Shown here in pieces: positions 10,301 to 23,800 of a stretch of 64,000 nt of DNA (the stretch's first letter is position 1; the number at the start of each line of letters is the position of its first letter). Location: assembly GCF_964355755.1 (NCBI RefSeq), contig NC_092678.1, positions 5,802,922-5,866,921 of the forward strand, written 5' to 3'. A model generated the notes under the pieces. The model made no database searches, was not told the DNA's origin, and was given only the letters and a program-made list of their open reading frames with translations. The DNA comes from Antedon mediterranea. Lineage: Eukaryota; Echinodermata; Crinoidea; Comatulida; Antedonidae. A program made the position numbers and the translations under genes.

Positions 10301-11810
10301 ATAGTAAAATACAGAAAAAATTACTTTGTTTTTTATGTTTTTGACACGAAATGTCTCGAACAATCAAGTGACTATTGTCGCCTAAAGTTTCAGCACTTAC
10401 TGCACTGCTAAATCTTTTTCCCCACTAAGAATATAGACTTAATGAAATGCTGGTTCTAGTAAGAATATTCCTTTTGCTCAATAGTAATATCTCATCCAAC
10501 TACTGTAGTAATTGTAATAGTCCACAGGTATACAGTATCGTCTGGGCACTTGATGATTTCTTTAATCCTTGAAATAACTTCGAATAAAATCCATACATAA
10601 AATACCCGGTTGCTGCTCCTGTATCATCGAAGCTGAGAAGATCTAAAAATCGGTATTTGCTGAATCCAGCAATACACGTACCAGCGAGTAGGTTTCCAGT
10701 CTGGGAATGATTCATAAAGCGTACACAAACGTGTTGTTTACCCAGGATATACAGTATTGCAACGCCGATCAAAGTCAAGGTAAATATTTAAGTGGCTTTT
10801 GTCAATCTCAGGTTATCGCTCCACCGATCGAACAACAGTACATACTCTTCAGCATTGTTGCCCAATTTTTATAGTACGTAAAATCCATTACAAACCCATG
10901 TTTGTTTTAGTAACTTATTCACGGAGCGTTGGGGTTTTGCAATGGTTGCTCTTTATTTAAATAATAATGGTCTGCATTTTTAGCTAGAGTTCTATAAACA
11001 ACAATTCGTTATTAGTATCAAGAAGCGTGAAATTATGTTACAATGCACTGAAACAACACGCTAAGAGGTATACAAGGTTACGTGGCTTGGAATACATAAT
11101 GAGGTAAAAACTATGGGAAAGAAAATTCTCCGAGAAAACATACAGTAACTAGTACAACCAATAAAAAACGTGTTGGACTAATGCATCTGCCAAATTTCTC
11201 ATTGATCTTTTTTTTAAATTATATACAAGATTGTGCATGCGGTTTGAAACATTTGATGAGGGAGTGGACATGATTTAAAAATTGGAAAGGCTACCATTAA
11301 TAGGTGTCTCAATGCAATGGAGAGGTTCAACTGTGTACTGAGTAGGCCTATCTATTACTTCAGAAAGTTTGGCAAAACATTTCATCACGTTATTACTGTA
11401 ATAACTTCCTATCGTAAATTTGTAATCAAATTATATGGCTACCATAAATGATTATATACACAAAATACATTGACAAATAAATATTATCAAATACTGTACC
11501 GCAATGTGTTGGTAGATCCGCTTTCTAACCTAAAGGGGCGTGGACTTTATTTCGATCGGTGTTATCCGATACTGTGCAGTAACAATGATGATAGCTCAAA
11601 TTGCGAAGTTCCTCATGGGGTATTTTTGGCATTGTATTTCTACACAATAGCAATTGTATTCTCAATATCAATTGCTCATAGTATATTTGCATTAAAGCAA
11701 ATGTCAACTCCGAAACGTTTTCCGACGAAATTTTATACTGTAGACCAGACTAGTGTAGATAAACTGCAGACAAATCTGCAGAGGTACACTGAAAACATTT
11801 GAAGAAAATA
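10301..11810. other. Intergenic stretch, no secure gene
   Basis: Two open frames were considered. At 10500-10778 (minus, 92 codons) one has a hydrophobic start but only a TTG as first codon. At 11470-11802 (plus, 110 codons) the other has a hydrophobic segment and runs into the repeat array. Neither shows a recognisable domain. The rest is AT-rich and featureless. Confidence 0.4.
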
Positions 11811-12135
11811 ACACTTTTGTTTGCTAACTTGACCAAACTTTGTGTTTGTCTAGAAAAGTTTTCCAAAGTGAGCTACAGTAGTGTAGACCAGTTGACAACA
11901 TTTGACAAACTTCAGAAAACAAATTTTCAGAAGTCTACACTGGACACTTGTGTTTGCTAACTTGACCAAACTTTGAGTTTGTCTAGAAAAGTTTTCCAAA
12001 GTATGGCACAGTAGTGTATACCAGTTGAGAAACTGCAGAAAACTAGTTTGCAGAAGTCTTCACTAGACACTTTTGGTTGCTAACTTGACCAAACTTTGTG
12101 TTTGTCTAAAAAAGTTTTGAGTTTGCAAAGACTGA
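11811..12135. repeat. Tandem array of about 130-bp units, three copies
   Basis: The units begin at 11811, 11945 and 12068 with CACTTnTGnTTGCTAACTTGACC, followed by AAACTTTG(T/A)GTTTGTCTA, GAAAAGTTTTCCAAAGT and AGTGTAGACCAGTTGA. The AGTGTAGAC and GTCTACACT parts are shared with the TIR MITEs at 20521 and 29761. The array probably grew from a MITE interior. Confidence 0.8.
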
Positions 12136-12149
12136 TTTCGCAAACAACA

Positions 12150-12245
12150 AGGTCATATATCAATTTGATAATAAATTTGAGTTAGTGTTTACCGACCGAC
12201 ATATAGTGAGTCATAGTTGCGTTGCGCGCGACACGCGACTAAAAA
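12150..12245 (+). repeat. Copy of GACC-repeat family end
   Basis: Contains AAGGTCATATATC, GTTAGTGTTTACCGACCGAC, ATAGTGAGTCATAG and GCGACACGCGACTAAAAA. This is the same motif order as in the other copies, with the CG-rich distal part preserved. Confidence 0.65.
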
Positions 12246-12599
12246 CGTGCTTAGTATAGTTTGCTAGTATAGGTTAGGCTTAGTAAGTCGAATGATGAAA
12301 ACACTAATTAAATAAACAACTTACTAAACATTCTTAAGAAAAACCTTGTTTATTACTAAGTCAAATGTAGTAAACAATACATTAGATTGCAGACCTTCAT
12401 TTAGAGTTTATTTTTGGTCCGCCCACATTAAATGTATTCAATGTCTCGACAATTTACTTCTTACAAAAAAGTTCTTTTTATTTGGCGTCACCTCTGACAA
12501 TCAGTTCTATAGAAATCTAAGACATTTCGTATATTCAACAACTTTAACAAAATAGTTTAGCCTATAATACGTTATACACCTAACATTAAAATAGCTTGT

Positions 12600-12718
12600 T
12601 AACTTGGTTTCCACTTGACCCAACACAAGGAATTGACCGATCAAATGTTTGGATGCTCTATTGCGTCGTGATTGGTCAAAATTGCTTGCGGTGCGCTTAC
12701 ATAAGTGGGAATCAAGCT
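12600..12718. mobile_element. MITE, GCTTGGTTCCCACT family
   Basis: Terminal inverted repeats AACTTGGTTTCCACTTG and (reverse complement of the right end) AGCTTGATTCCCACTTAT. Subterminal TTGACCGATCA and ATTGGTCAA are also inverted. About 119 bp, with no coding capacity. It is the same family as 22734-22866 and 59995-60175. Confidence 0.75.
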
Positions 12719-13371
12719 TTAATATTGTTCCCACTCTCTCTTCCACTCAAAATTACAAAACACTGGATTCTGTTACAGCATTTTAAAGAAAAATATAATG
12801 CCTATTCTAAATTTTACAAACACCCTATTACATATAAACAAAAATAATATTTACAACATGGCGAAGAAAGACTAATTATTTTATATGATATATATAGAGT
12901 TCTCAGCACAATTTCAATAAACAATAAGTTAGAATATGTTATCATTTGTTGAAATAAAAAGTAGAAAAAGAGAAGGCAGAACACTATATACTGGAAAATA
13001 TTATTTATTATTATGTTAAACTGTCTTCTTTTTATTTATTATTTACATACATTTACTTGCGTAAACCCAGGAAATCTCACCCTTTCCCGATTCTCCATGA
13101 CTAATAAGCGCTTAAAGAATAATAACAATTGCTCATTTTTCTAACCTTCAAAATAAATTTAATTTATATGGCAATGATGTGATATGATTGTTTGAGGATT
13201 AGTTTAAAGTAATTCAAAGGTAACAACATTGTTTATGCCCAGATTAATTTCATGTAATGTTTTTTTGTCACCAATAGTGGAAAGGAGGAATTTCAATTTT
13301 TCATAATTCAAATACCAAAAACTATGAAGGTTGGTTTTTATAAATATGGCCATGGTCATGACCTCATGTAT

Positions 13372-13450
13372 CCCCTCCCAGATGTCTCGCCCTCCTCCCA
13401 GATGTCTCACCCTCCTCCCAGATGTCTCGCCCCCCTCCCAGATGTCTCTC
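13372..13450. repeat. 20-bp minisatellite, four copies
   Basis: The unit CCTCCCAGATGTCTCGCCCT recurs with GATGTCTC at 13381, 13401, 13421 and 13441. Exact 20-bp period. Confidence 0.9.
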
Positions 13451-14469
13451 CCTGCCCAGTTTCTGCACACCTTACTTAAAAGGAGGGCATATTAACCGCT
13501 ACCCTACCTTAAATTACACTACATTTAACATAAATTTAATAATCTAATAGAAATAATTGATATTAAAAAACTTTATCTCTAAAAAAACAAGGACACTTAT
13601 TTTGCATGATTTATTAAAATTGTTCTCCCCGACCCCCACAAAACATATTAGTTATGTTACACTTTACAAACAAAATGTAGTTTAAACAGAATTTGAATAA
13701 AAAAACAAACAAATAAGGTTATTTGCATAGTGAACATCCATTGGTTGTATACAAACAAAATTTACATAAATTTAACACATGTATGTATATAAACTATTTT
13801 GATTGGATGTCCATGATTAATATTTAGAGATTATGTTCAAATTGATTTCATGTTAAATACTAAATAAAAACCAATTAAATTCAATTAAGTATAAAAATAA
13901 CCACATTTAATAATTTTTTGGAAACAATGTTATTTTTCAATAATTTTGTTTAAAAAATGTTTGGTTGAATTTTCAAGATGTCAAGGGGACTAAAATATTT
14001 TCAATAATTAATAATTGAGCAATAATTAATCAAAATAAATCTTTCTTTGAAACGAATTCAATTTTACTTTTAAAAATAGATGATAAATTATATAATGAAT
14101 TAGTTAGTGTTTTTTTTTAGAGTTTCCAAAAAATATTATAATTCTTCAATGTTTGTAAAACTACAGTATTTCATATGTTTCTACTGAAATACAATTTTAT
14201 TATATTATATGAAAAACTATTTAATTTATAATTACTTATTTACTTAGATCACAAGTTCGCTAGAAAATATTTCATCCAATATTTTGTTCTGTAGATGAAA
14301 ATGTTATCAAAATTCTTATTAGATATAATCATTGTGGTATAATTGATATTTGTTGAGACAAAAACAATTAATAACAAATAATTAATTATCGTAAAATCAA
14401 ACTGAAAATTTGAAATTATTATCATATAGATTATTTTGCAAGTTCAAGAAAACCGATTGTAAACGTTCG
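13451..14469. other. AT-rich intergenic sequence
   Basis: No coding frame, RNA gene or recognisable repeat seen. It lies downstream of the plexin gene's candidate polyadenylation signal. Confidence 0.4.
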
Positions 14470-14475
14470 TTTATT
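14470..14475 (-). terminator. Candidate polyadenylation signal AATAAA for plexin
   Basis: AATAAA on the minus strand about 265 bp beyond the stop codon of the distal last exon. It is the first canonical signal I noticed there. Usage is unverified. Confidence 0.35.
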
Positions 14476-14740
14476 ACTTTTTTCCCCTTGAAAATAAAAA
14501 TTGATAATATAATCTACTTGATATTAAATCAAGTGTATATTTATAGTTGAGAAAATACATCACCTCATATAGAAAAACTTTTACATATTTGGCTAGTATG
14601 AGGTTTTTAAACTTTGTAAACATTTTTAAACTCTTTTGGCATGAGTATGGACTATACAAGTTATTAAGTCAAGCCATCCAGCATATACCTTCATCAAACC
14701 ATCAATATAATAATATACAATCTGTATTTAAAGCGAGTAG

Positions 14741-14839
14741 CTATACATTTGTCTCGTTCATTAGGTGCTCGACTTGCTCAAATTTGAACGAAAGTTTATT
14801 CTTCTGGGCGAACTCGTCCGATTTAAGCCCGCTTAAGAT
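14741..14839 (-). CDS. PLXNA: Plexin-A alternative last exon, distal
   Basis: Acceptor CTCAATATTTTTTTCGCAG, then 32 codons and [23 protein letters not shown] followed by [12 protein letters not shown] aligns with the same final helix as the proximal exon and is a little closer to the vertebrate form at the start and in EQV. Same phase as the proximal exon, so the two are mutually exclusive by position. Confidence 0.85.
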   Translation of the reverse strand: MLSGLKSDEFAQKNKLSFKFEQVEHLMNETNV

Positions 14840-17800
14840 CTGCGAAAAAAATATTGAGACAGTAATAACAAAGCCTACGTCAACCACGTGGAATAAGACA
14901 TATGGCGTAAGCCAGCAATGGCCCAAGAATATGACTTGAAAGCCAGCTTCAACCACATGGAAAAATCACGATTTTAGTGGGAGGGTGTAAGAATATAAAT
15001 CCCCCATTGCAATTTCAACTTCTGAGAGTTTATACGCTAGCTTTTGTTCTTGTGCAATCTCATCTTCTTCAAGTTTCGGCATAATCTGTGAGACGGAAAA
15101 GAGAGACGATGAAGGAAGCTTTTAGTCCGACTTGGTTGTTGGTTTTTCAAAACTATTTTTTAGGATTTTTAAATTTTTTTGAGAAAATCACAAAAATTTT
15201 AAGAACATTTTAAAATTAATTTGTATCTATATTACGATTAATATTACAATTTTATAGACTTAAGTGCAAATTATGTTAATAAAAAAAGCAAACGGGGAGG
15301 GAATGTGCAGGTTAATTATATTACTTTATATTTAAAAAGGAATTGTTTAATGCATTTAAAAATCAAAAAAGTTGTTGGTTAAATTATAAACAAAATAAAA
15401 GGATTGATAAAAATTGAAAAAAAAATTTTAAATTTATAAACCATTTAGATTTTTTCAAAAGCGTTTTTATCATGCATATTACAGTACTACTAAATTTTGC
15501 TTCTATAACAACCAAGTTCAGTATAAGTGCTTCCTTCATCTTCCCGCACTCTCTCCCTGTCTCCCCAGCGCAACCCCACGTCTTCCTTCATCTTCCCGCA
15601 CTCTCTCCCTGTCTCCCCAGCGCAACCCCACCCCCACAAACAAAAAAATGTTCAAAACCATCCATGCGAAACAAATTAAACAAAAGTTTTTGCAACATTC
15701 ATGCATGACTGGTTTTAGTCATGCTTCAATGAACATTTACATGCAAGACTGCACACAACAACAATGCAATTTTTTTTCCTCATTTGTAAGGAAACATAAC
15801 ATAATATTTTGGTGGTTTAGAGTTTCCACGCCTGTAAATTGATATATATATAGATATATTTGGCAATATTATAAAAATATAAAATGGGTTTTTTCCTAAC
15901 TGTGGAGTGGGTAAATGTATGAAGAAGATGAAGCAGACAAACATGCATTGACAAGAAGCAAAGATTTTTTCTATTTTACTACAATCAACGGAAGATAAAA
16001 CATAGATTTTTCGATCGATATTTTGGTTGTACAAGAAATACAGTTTGTAAAATTGATAATAAAAAATTGATTATACTATGCACAAACAATTTTAACAGAG
16101 AGCAAAGCACAGAAACACGGTTGTTAATTTTCCACCACCACAATAAAAGCCAAGACAACTTACGGTTGTATTTAATATTTATATTTATTATGTTATCAAT
16201 TATAAATGCAAAAAAAAAAGAAAAAAAAACAAAATGCAAGCAAACAAATTTTTAAATGGCATTCAATATTAGTAATCTATTCTAATGATTAGACTATGGA
16301 AATATAATTATGATATGGTTTTCATCGAGTGAGGTGCATCAAAAAAGTTTTCTTTCATCTATGTTTTTTCTTCTGTTTATACAAATCATGAAATTCCGAA
16401 ATGTTCTTTTATGACCTTTTAACCTTGGAATTATTGTGAAATATTTGGTGGTAAAAACTGAAAACCATATACTTTGGCTGTTAAAGCATAGTTTTTCCAC
16501 AAAGAATGATGCCTATAAAATGTGCTACCCAAACGTAATGTGTTAGTACTGTACACCATCTCTGAGAGGCTAGACATAACAGCCTGCCGACAGTGACTGC
16601 CAGGCCCACTGGCCTAGGCAAGATCAGTGAATTACTAGGTGTCTATATTCAGTCTAAAGCAGGGTGAAATTCCATGCAAGCATGCAATACAATACTAAAA
16701 AGCATAGCAACATTAATTGTGATTTGGTAAGCTAAAAGTATATGCAAAATAGCAAAAGTTGCACTAAGACTACTCACGATTTCCCTGTATTTTCGTACAT
16801 ATGTGTAGTACAGTTCGTTGAGGGCAGTCTGCTCATGGAAATCATACTTGTGCTTTGTTGAGTGATCTCCTAGCACCCTGTTCATTTCTTGATCACTCAC
16901 TGCTGGCCTTCGTTGAATTTCTGTGTAGTACCTGTTGGATAAGATTCCAAAGTAGAAATCATTTAAAATTGGAAAACATCAACAAAAGTGTTCAATGGGT
17001 GTCTCAAAGGAGGGCTTCTACTGTATTTAAACATTGTTTGGTTACTGTTGGGAGGGCTCTCAAAATCACAGCCGTAGCCACCAGTAAGGTTGGTAACGTT
17101 TCAACCTGACCACTTTTCCACAGAGGCTTTTGACAACCCAGTGGCTTGAACAGAGATTATACCCTTTTCTTATGAAAACCGCCCCACTTTATTTCTTGTG
17201 GCTACAACACTAAATCAACTAATACTGTCACGCTTCTGGATTTTCATTTCTCAAATTTGAAAACTCTATCTTGTTACAACTTATTAGGTAAAAAAATGGC
17301 TTACTCTGCTACTAATTTTTTATAGTTCGGGATATCCTTGGCATATAATAGTTTGCTGGAAGGTGACTCTTTAGTAAGTTGATGTTCAGATACTGAACAG
17401 GAGTCCATTAATGTTTGTCCGATAATTGACAAGCATGCATCCACTGCGTCAGATTTGTGAATGTCAAAGATCACATCTGGGTTCTTTATAAGATTCACCC
17501 AGAACCTTAATGGTAAGCTGTGAAAAAGAAAGAAATACGATATATGATATGATGAATAATAATAACATACTTTGGATTTCTTCCTTCAATGATGTATTGT
17601 CCTTCAAAAACATGAAAAAGAATATGCCATTTTGTAGTTTTAATCAAGTTAATCACTTCCGCAGAAAAAAAAATTGTTATTACTTATAAAAAGAAAAAAG
17701 AAACTGTTAAATTCAACCAACTGGTGCCAATATGACTATTTGCTTTAAATTACAGTTCTGTCAGGTAAATAATGATTTTTTTTCTATCAAATTTTGGTCA

Positions 17801-20800
17801 AAGGGAATGACCAAAATGGCATTTTCAACAAACAAATTTAAAAACATTCTAATTTTAATACAAACAAATTCTATGGAAGGCAATCAGTGCCATAGAATAT
17901 AAAATAAATACAAAAGTAAAATAGACCTTCCAAGAAAATTGTTTTACTTGTGTTTTTGGCGACAATAGCTTTCCATACAATTTAACTACACTTACCTATT
18001 ACTTTTCCATGCGTGTACTACCTCTGGATTCGTAATTCCATTTTCCTTTGCTTGATCATCAAAATAATCAAAGAGATACTTGATAGGAAGCGGTACATTT
18101 GCTGCTTCCCTTCGAACATTTAGTATGGTGGCGAAAAGTTCATCTACAAATTTCTGCAATGCACCCTGCAAAACATAAATTAAAACATTTGTTTTACTTA
18201 ATAACAATTAAAACAGCACAGTACAGTATTTTCTCTGGTGACTGCAATATTAGCAAGGAAAAAAATTAAACATTATATTTGTAAACAATCAATATCTATC
18301 CGGGACACATACTGCAGAGGTTTTCATGACTCAAATGTTGCAATACTCGCAGCAAGTGTATTGGAATCAATATTTATCTGAAGACTACAGCATTGGAAGC
18401 AGAACACATACAACAAGAGGTTCAATCGAACACTCCCTTCTTATACACAAAAACTGTCACACACTACTACTACACATCATTTCAGACTTCTATCTTAAAC
18501 ATTGATATCATGAGATTTAAATGTAAAAATAATTACCTTGGTGTACAACAACCTGGTCAAGAAGATCTCCGATACCATTCTATTGCCTCTATCACCTTCT
18601 TGGTTGTCATTGTCGCCATGTTTGACAAGATGACAAACTTTGACACTGTTTTCTGAATCACCCTGACCCAACATTGGGGACATTGACCTACTGGGGCTTG
18701 ATGTGACATGGCTGTTCACTGTAAGTGTACAAATAGTAAATTAACAAGTAGTTATTAGACAAATTATCAAGTATGCAGTAAATGTAAGTTGGCACGGCCG
18801 AAAATATGTTTTTTATTATATTTCTGATGAATAGACAAATCCTCCTTGTATATATGTAACCATTCTCTCCATTCCATGAATACAAAACTTAATTCGCTGC
18901 CTCTACCTCGGCAATAAGTTCGGGTGTAATAACACCAATAAATAAAACAAATAATATGAAACTAATATTGAACATCACATGATATGAATTAACCAATCAA
19001 ATCGCAAGGTGTGTACAAAACTTACTATATCTTGGGTGGGTCAAGGTTGAATTACAGCCCTGTTTGTTTATTAGGGTGATTGATGCCCCATTTCTGATCT
19101 GAAAGATAAAATATATATATATAAGTTAGAATAATTGTTTTTACAATTTTCACTAAATATATAATAATAATAGATAGATTTATATAGCGCAAATAAACAA
19201 TGTCTCTATGTGCTTGACAATAAATAGAAAGAGTGGAAACCAAAAGGAAGAGAACAAAGAGACAAAAACACCAAGCTAGCACCCATCACCGCTAACTGGG
19301 AATCAGTGTTTGTTTGTTTGTTTTTTTTTTGTTTGTTTGTTTGTTTTTTATCTTTATACTGGGTAACCTCTTCAGTCAAAGACTGATCTCCCAGAGGGCC
19401 CAGTTGGTGATCAGTGGCTGTGATGTACTAATACACCGGGGTAACCCCCTACTCATCTCGAAAGATGTACTAGGTTCTTTAAAGTGCACACGAGCAAGTT
19501 GTGTACACTGGACCTACGGTTTATAGTCCTTATCCGAGAAGACTCGTTCTACCACCAGAACCATGGAGTGAGTGAGCCTCGAACCCCTGCCGATGTTATG
19601 GCTACGTGATTACGGTTCCACTGTCTTAACCGCTCGGCCACTCACTCACTCACTCTTAAGTGTGTATATTTCAAATTGATATACCAATCGAAAGACAAAT
19701 TACTGCATAAATGACAATGCTGTGGGTATCAGTGGCTGGATCTCAATAGAGATATAAAAAGAAAACCAAATCGAAAAGATTAAATTCAAACAGCTCGGAA
19801 GAAAAGGCAAATTACACTATTCCTTCATTTAGAGCTATAATCCCAAATTTATACATTCATGCGTATAGTCATCACAATTCAATTAGCTGGGATGTAATTG
19901 GTGGTAATCAAAATGTCATTACTCCCGATCACAATTCTCGGAAGCATTAAAACTCAAAGGTCAAGCAAGGGCATAGAAAAAGTTAGCCTGCAGGAAAACT
20001 ACCATTTAAAAAAATTTATTTTCTTACCCTTTCTATCGAAATAATTATGTAGACATACAGTCTAACATCATTGACACTAATAGTAAATGCAACTATCAAT
20101 TCTTCCATTTAATTTTCATAACAATTTATATTTGAATATTTATTATATTTTGTCTCAAGATGAAAGAAATTATTACATAATAAAAACAACTGTACAAATA
20201 TAATATTAATCATGTAACCTTTTCAGAAAGTGAATTCAAGTTGACTTAATCAAACAGGAGCCAAGATGACTAAAGAAGATAATAGATAGTGTAATCAAAC
20301 CATAGACAACATGGGACTCATTAAAATGCTAATTAATTTACTTACCTCGTAAACGCTGAGTGTATTCAGGCGTTTCCATTCGCCGTCGCCTTTGGTGTAG
20401 TCGTTTTCATCCTGGAGTGTCAAACGTCCGGATGTATTTTTCCACTCTAAGAAGAAAAGTTGGAAAAACTCTTACTAAAGGAATAACGCTTTAAAGTTGT
20501 TAACAAATTTACATTATTCCTTAAGCTCTATCTACACTATCACACTTTATGTGACAAAAAAATGTGATGTGCCCATATATGGACATGATGATGTCATATC
20601 ACTACCATGTTTGACCATATTATCACTTCCATATTTGGGCACATCACGCTTTTTTTTTCAAACTAGTTTGATAGTGTAGACAGAGCTTAAGGTTAAGTAT
20701 CATTGATCAATCCATATTGAGGGGACACATATTAAAGGGACACTATGTTAGGCTCTGAAAGTGTCTTAATAGGGGTTTTACTGTTTTGTCTGGTAGAGGC

Positions 20801-23800
20801 CTGGTACTGTATTACTGTATTACTGCATTACTGTATACTAACCTAATTCGACTGTATCTGGTGAAGGCCTCTGACTATATGGTACATTTTTGTATAGAGC
20901 ATCCATTATTTTTTCTTTTGCTTGCATAATGGTATCGATGCTCAGCACCTTTACTTCTACTGGATCCTTGGCGGGGTCCAATCCTATTGCATATATATTC
21001 TGAAAAGGTTAAAAAAATTATTATTTGTTAAAAATATCTCATCTCACGAAATTTCATTAGGTACTACATATGTACATAAAAATACTTTGTCAATTTACCA
21101 GAGTTTCGTATTCAAGAATTTCTCGAATAAGTTTGCCTTCGTTCAATGAATATCTCGCATCAGCCGTAACAGCATCTACTGGGCCACGTTCGACATGTAT
21201 CTTGATGGCGCGAAATAGCCGGTATAGAGGCGCCGCCGCAGATTCTTGAAGGTAACTGTGCAAGAGGAAAGACAACCAATTGCTGACAAACTTCTCTGCT
21301 ACAGACTCATTTCTGGAAAAGTAAATTTTGAATAAATTTAACCAGGTTTAACCAATTTTAGGATTGTTGGTAAAAGATTCACCTACCCACAATCTTTAAG
21401 AACAATGTGAACCTGCTCTAGTAGTAATTGTTATTTCATGAATCCAACATGTATGTAAGCTACATAGCTTATCAGAAGGTATTTTTCAAGAAAGTTTTTA
21501 AAAGTTTATCAGTGTGGACTAGTTGACAAACCTCAGTAGAAAAATATATTTACTTCTTGACAAACTAGCTTGATGAGGTTCGTAAAAATTCCTGCAGTAA
21601 TAGAAGCTCTAGAATAAAAAATTCCTACAGCAGTGGTAAAATTAGTCTGGGTTCCAGACGGAGTTTTGTCTTAATATTAGTTAAAAGATAAATATTTTGG
21701 CACATATGGCGTTTCATACGTATACTACTTGATTTTGGATACTCCGTTTGGGGAAACACGCACAAGTCACGTGGTTTGACACCAAGAATTCTTGGTGCAT
21801 ACGATTATCCGGTTGACTAGTTTCAGCTGCATGCGATTGGCTACTCTCTCGTACACCGTTTAAATATTCATATTTCAGAATTTCAAAGACTCAACAACTA
21901 AGATGATGCGCATGCGCTATGTTACGTTTAGAAAATGTGTACTTGGGTACATTTATGAAAGTTCTGAAGGCTAGAAATTATTTTATATGCCTAGTAGTCT
22001 GGTAAACATTTGATGGGATCTTTGAAACATGAAAACTCGTCTTGATATATGATACTAGGCTAGCTTCTCCGCAAATCAAACATTGAATGGATCATTTATT
22101 ACGCGGAGATAATTTTGATTTAATTCCCACCCAGACCCTGTCCTGTTCTGTGTGGTGGTGTAGCCCTGTTGTGTGCCGGTGGTATGTAGGCCTACTTCAT
22201 TGGCGTTTTATTTGGCAGGTCATACGTGCGAGTTGAGTAGGACCTACGAAAGAGGCCTAGGCCAAGGACTAAACAATTAATAAACAAAACAACTTGGCAT
22301 TACTATTTATATTTCAACAGTCTCGATCGTACATTAAGCACTGGTAGGCCTACGTACTCGATCTCTTTCATTTTGAAACAAAATGATCATTGGTTGATTC
22401 GAAATCCATATTTACATACCACCCGCCCCATATAGCCAAATACGGTATGATAACCTACGTCATTCTTATCGTATGTTTGCGGTCTGCAAATCGATTTCTA
22501 TACGTGTTTCACAAGTCTGTATTTTCAGACAAAAATCGCGGTCGAAATAAAAACAAATAAATAAAAAAAAAGAAAATACAGACTTGGGGCAAGTCTATGG
22601 TAAAATCAGCAAATAAAAGTTAGTTTAGACTATGGTTTAGTTGGAATATATTAGGTGGTTTCTGTATTTAAAAAAAGTTACAATATATCAAGTTTTATAT
22701 TAGAATTCATGTGCTCCCATAGCCTCCAGTAACACTTGGTTCACACTAGGAAGTAACACAAGGGTTTAAGCTGCAACTGAATTGACCAATGACAAGCGGC
22801 AGTTCAAATAGACCATCACTTTTGATTGGTAAATTTGTTTGTTTGCGTCCTAGTGAGAACATGTGCTGTCTGTAGTTTCTAGTGTTTTGCTTTAAAAATA
22901 TTACAATTATAAACCGCTACCTTCTCATGAGTAACCTTGCTCTGTCCTGATCAACTCCTTTCTCAATAAGATCAGCCAATAGCACCTTCAGGATATCGGT
23001 AGCATAATCCATTTTACTCTGCAGAACCACAATCAACAAGGACGCCACATTACTTTTGTCTTTAATAGTGAAAGACGACTGACTTTCCAATGTGCGAATA
23101 AATAAAAGCAAAAATGTTTTGTTGTTTATCAGGCTGCCAAATTGTTGTAAACCCATATCAACTTTTTCTGATCGCACACCATTTTCCTGTGAGTGAATAA
23201 AACATAAATATTAGAAAGAGAGGGAAATGATGAAAAGTGATGGACATAAAAAGGAATTTGGGAAGGGGTTACGAGGATAACGAAGGTATGATAGGTAGGA
23301 GATAAGTGGAAACAAGGCCGACAAAATAAAGGTGTAACAATAAAACTTACAGGGAGATCACGTAAAATTGGATGATCAGGTTGATCCGGAAACAGAACAC
23401 GCAGGATACAACTACGGAACTCCCGGTATGGAATTCCTTGATTCTCATATTCCTCGTTGGTCGGCAATTCAATTTCGATTTGAAGTTCGGCAAATGCTGA
23501 AGAAAAATTCGCAAAATATTACTAGTCTATAAATACTTTGTTTACTGTTACATGATAACCATACCCTGGATATAGTAAGCACGGTATACATGCTAAATTG
23601 TATTACTGCTGCTGGTGGGACTCTAAAGCAGGCAATGAAATAAAGGAGACATATTGCAGTTTACTCTTGAGCCTTACTGCATGCTCTCTATTAATAACTA
23701 CCAAGTTATTACAGTATAGGACCTGAGAACATTGTATTATTTAAAATTACGAATTATAATTTGAATGCAGTTAGGGGAAATATGGATAAATCAGCACATG

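Larger units (their letters stand above)
21313..22920 (-). other. Plexin intron with hairpin and MITE
   Basis: No gene seen. It contains a palindrome CACCAAGAATTCTTGGTG near 21781-21798, several TAGGCCTAC octamers (22190, 22345), the hairpin at 22512-22586 and the MITE at 22734-22866. A weak inverted pair (CCAGACGGAGT / ACTCCGTTTGG) lies near 21655 and 21741. Confidence 0.6.

Noticed and set aside
10500-10778. 92-codon minus-strand frame upstream of the Ig gene
   Set aside because: It begins with TTG, has no recognised domain, and is upstream of the Ig gene's own TATA box.
11470-11802. 110-codon plus-strand frame with a hydrophobic segment
   Set aside because: No signal, domain or splice context. 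Its end runs into the AGTGTAGAC repeat.
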